A stretch of DNA of 22,359 nucleotides, taken from assembly GCA_964585305.1 (NCBI GenBank), contig CAZPDM010000076.1, positions 1 to 22,359 of the forward strand, given 5' to 3'. The first letter of the stretch is position 1. Each line of letters starts with the position of its first letter. The notes beneath the pieces are model-generated. The model did no database searches. It was not told the origin of the DNA and saw only the letters and a list, made by a program, of their open reading frames with translations. This document shows positions 22,352-22,359 of the stretch, piece by piece. A program made the position numbers and the translations under genes. The stretch is from CAZPDM01 sp964585305. Its GTDB lineage: Bacteria; Planctomycetota; Uabimicrobiia; Uabimicrobiales; JABWCH01.

Positions 22352-22359
22352 TCTCTTAT

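Overview
The window is AT-rich (roughly one third G+C by eye), uses the standard code and carries about 15 protein-coding genes, no rRNA or tRNA, and no CRISPR array. Several features resemble Planctomycetota or related PVC-type bacteria: a Ser/Thr kinase fused to a formylglycine-generating-enzyme (FGE)-like domain, multi-FHA proteins, a CHAT protein, and many membrane-anchored or lipoprotein-type products. A standalone heptose-1-phosphate adenylyltransferase (hldC) suggests a Gram-negative envelope. The phylum assignment is an inference from domain architecture, not from a marker gene.

Layout. Positions 1-3685 (minus strand): tyrS, a strong terminator hairpin, then a triple-FHA membrane protein with a trypsin-like C-terminus. 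Positions 3852-9256 (plus): a candidate promoter, hldC, a short uvrC, a CvpA-like membrane protein and an FHA-pseudokinase-CHAT protein, in operon-like order. A small lipoprotein (9331-9762) and the kinase-FGE protein (10071-12599) follow on the same strand. Positions 12832-15164: a tetraheme NapC/NrfH-type cytochrome (minus), a Thg1-like 3'-5' nucleotide polymerase (plus) and a HEAT-repeat lipoprotein (minus). Positions 15194-22296: a Prc/Tsp tail-specific protease (plus), an ATP-grasp protein (minus), a malate/lactate dehydrogenase-family oxidoreductase (plus), a YhcH/YiaL-family protein (minus) and a thioredoxin-fold protein with TPR-like repeats (minus).

How the genes may work together. 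The first 12.6 kb hold three large signalling proteins: an active-looking Ser/Thr kinase, an FHA protein with a degenerate kinase and a caspase-like CHAT domain, and a triple-FHA transmembrane protein with a trypsin-like domain. Kinase (writer), FHA (reader) and protease-fold (effector) domains together suggest a phosphothreonine-controlled proteolytic or scaffolding pathway. This is an inference; the genes are not one operon.

Non-coding structure. Two dispersed repeat families sit close to gene ends. One is a ~100-bp two-hairpin element (1-102 and 12714-12815). The other is a ~220-bp element with 30-bp imperfect terminal inverted repeats (4447-4564 truncated, 9805-10023, 17506-17727); one copy supplies the stop codon of hldC. 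A 7-codon leader ORF and a GC-rich alternative-pairing structure precede the CHAT gene.
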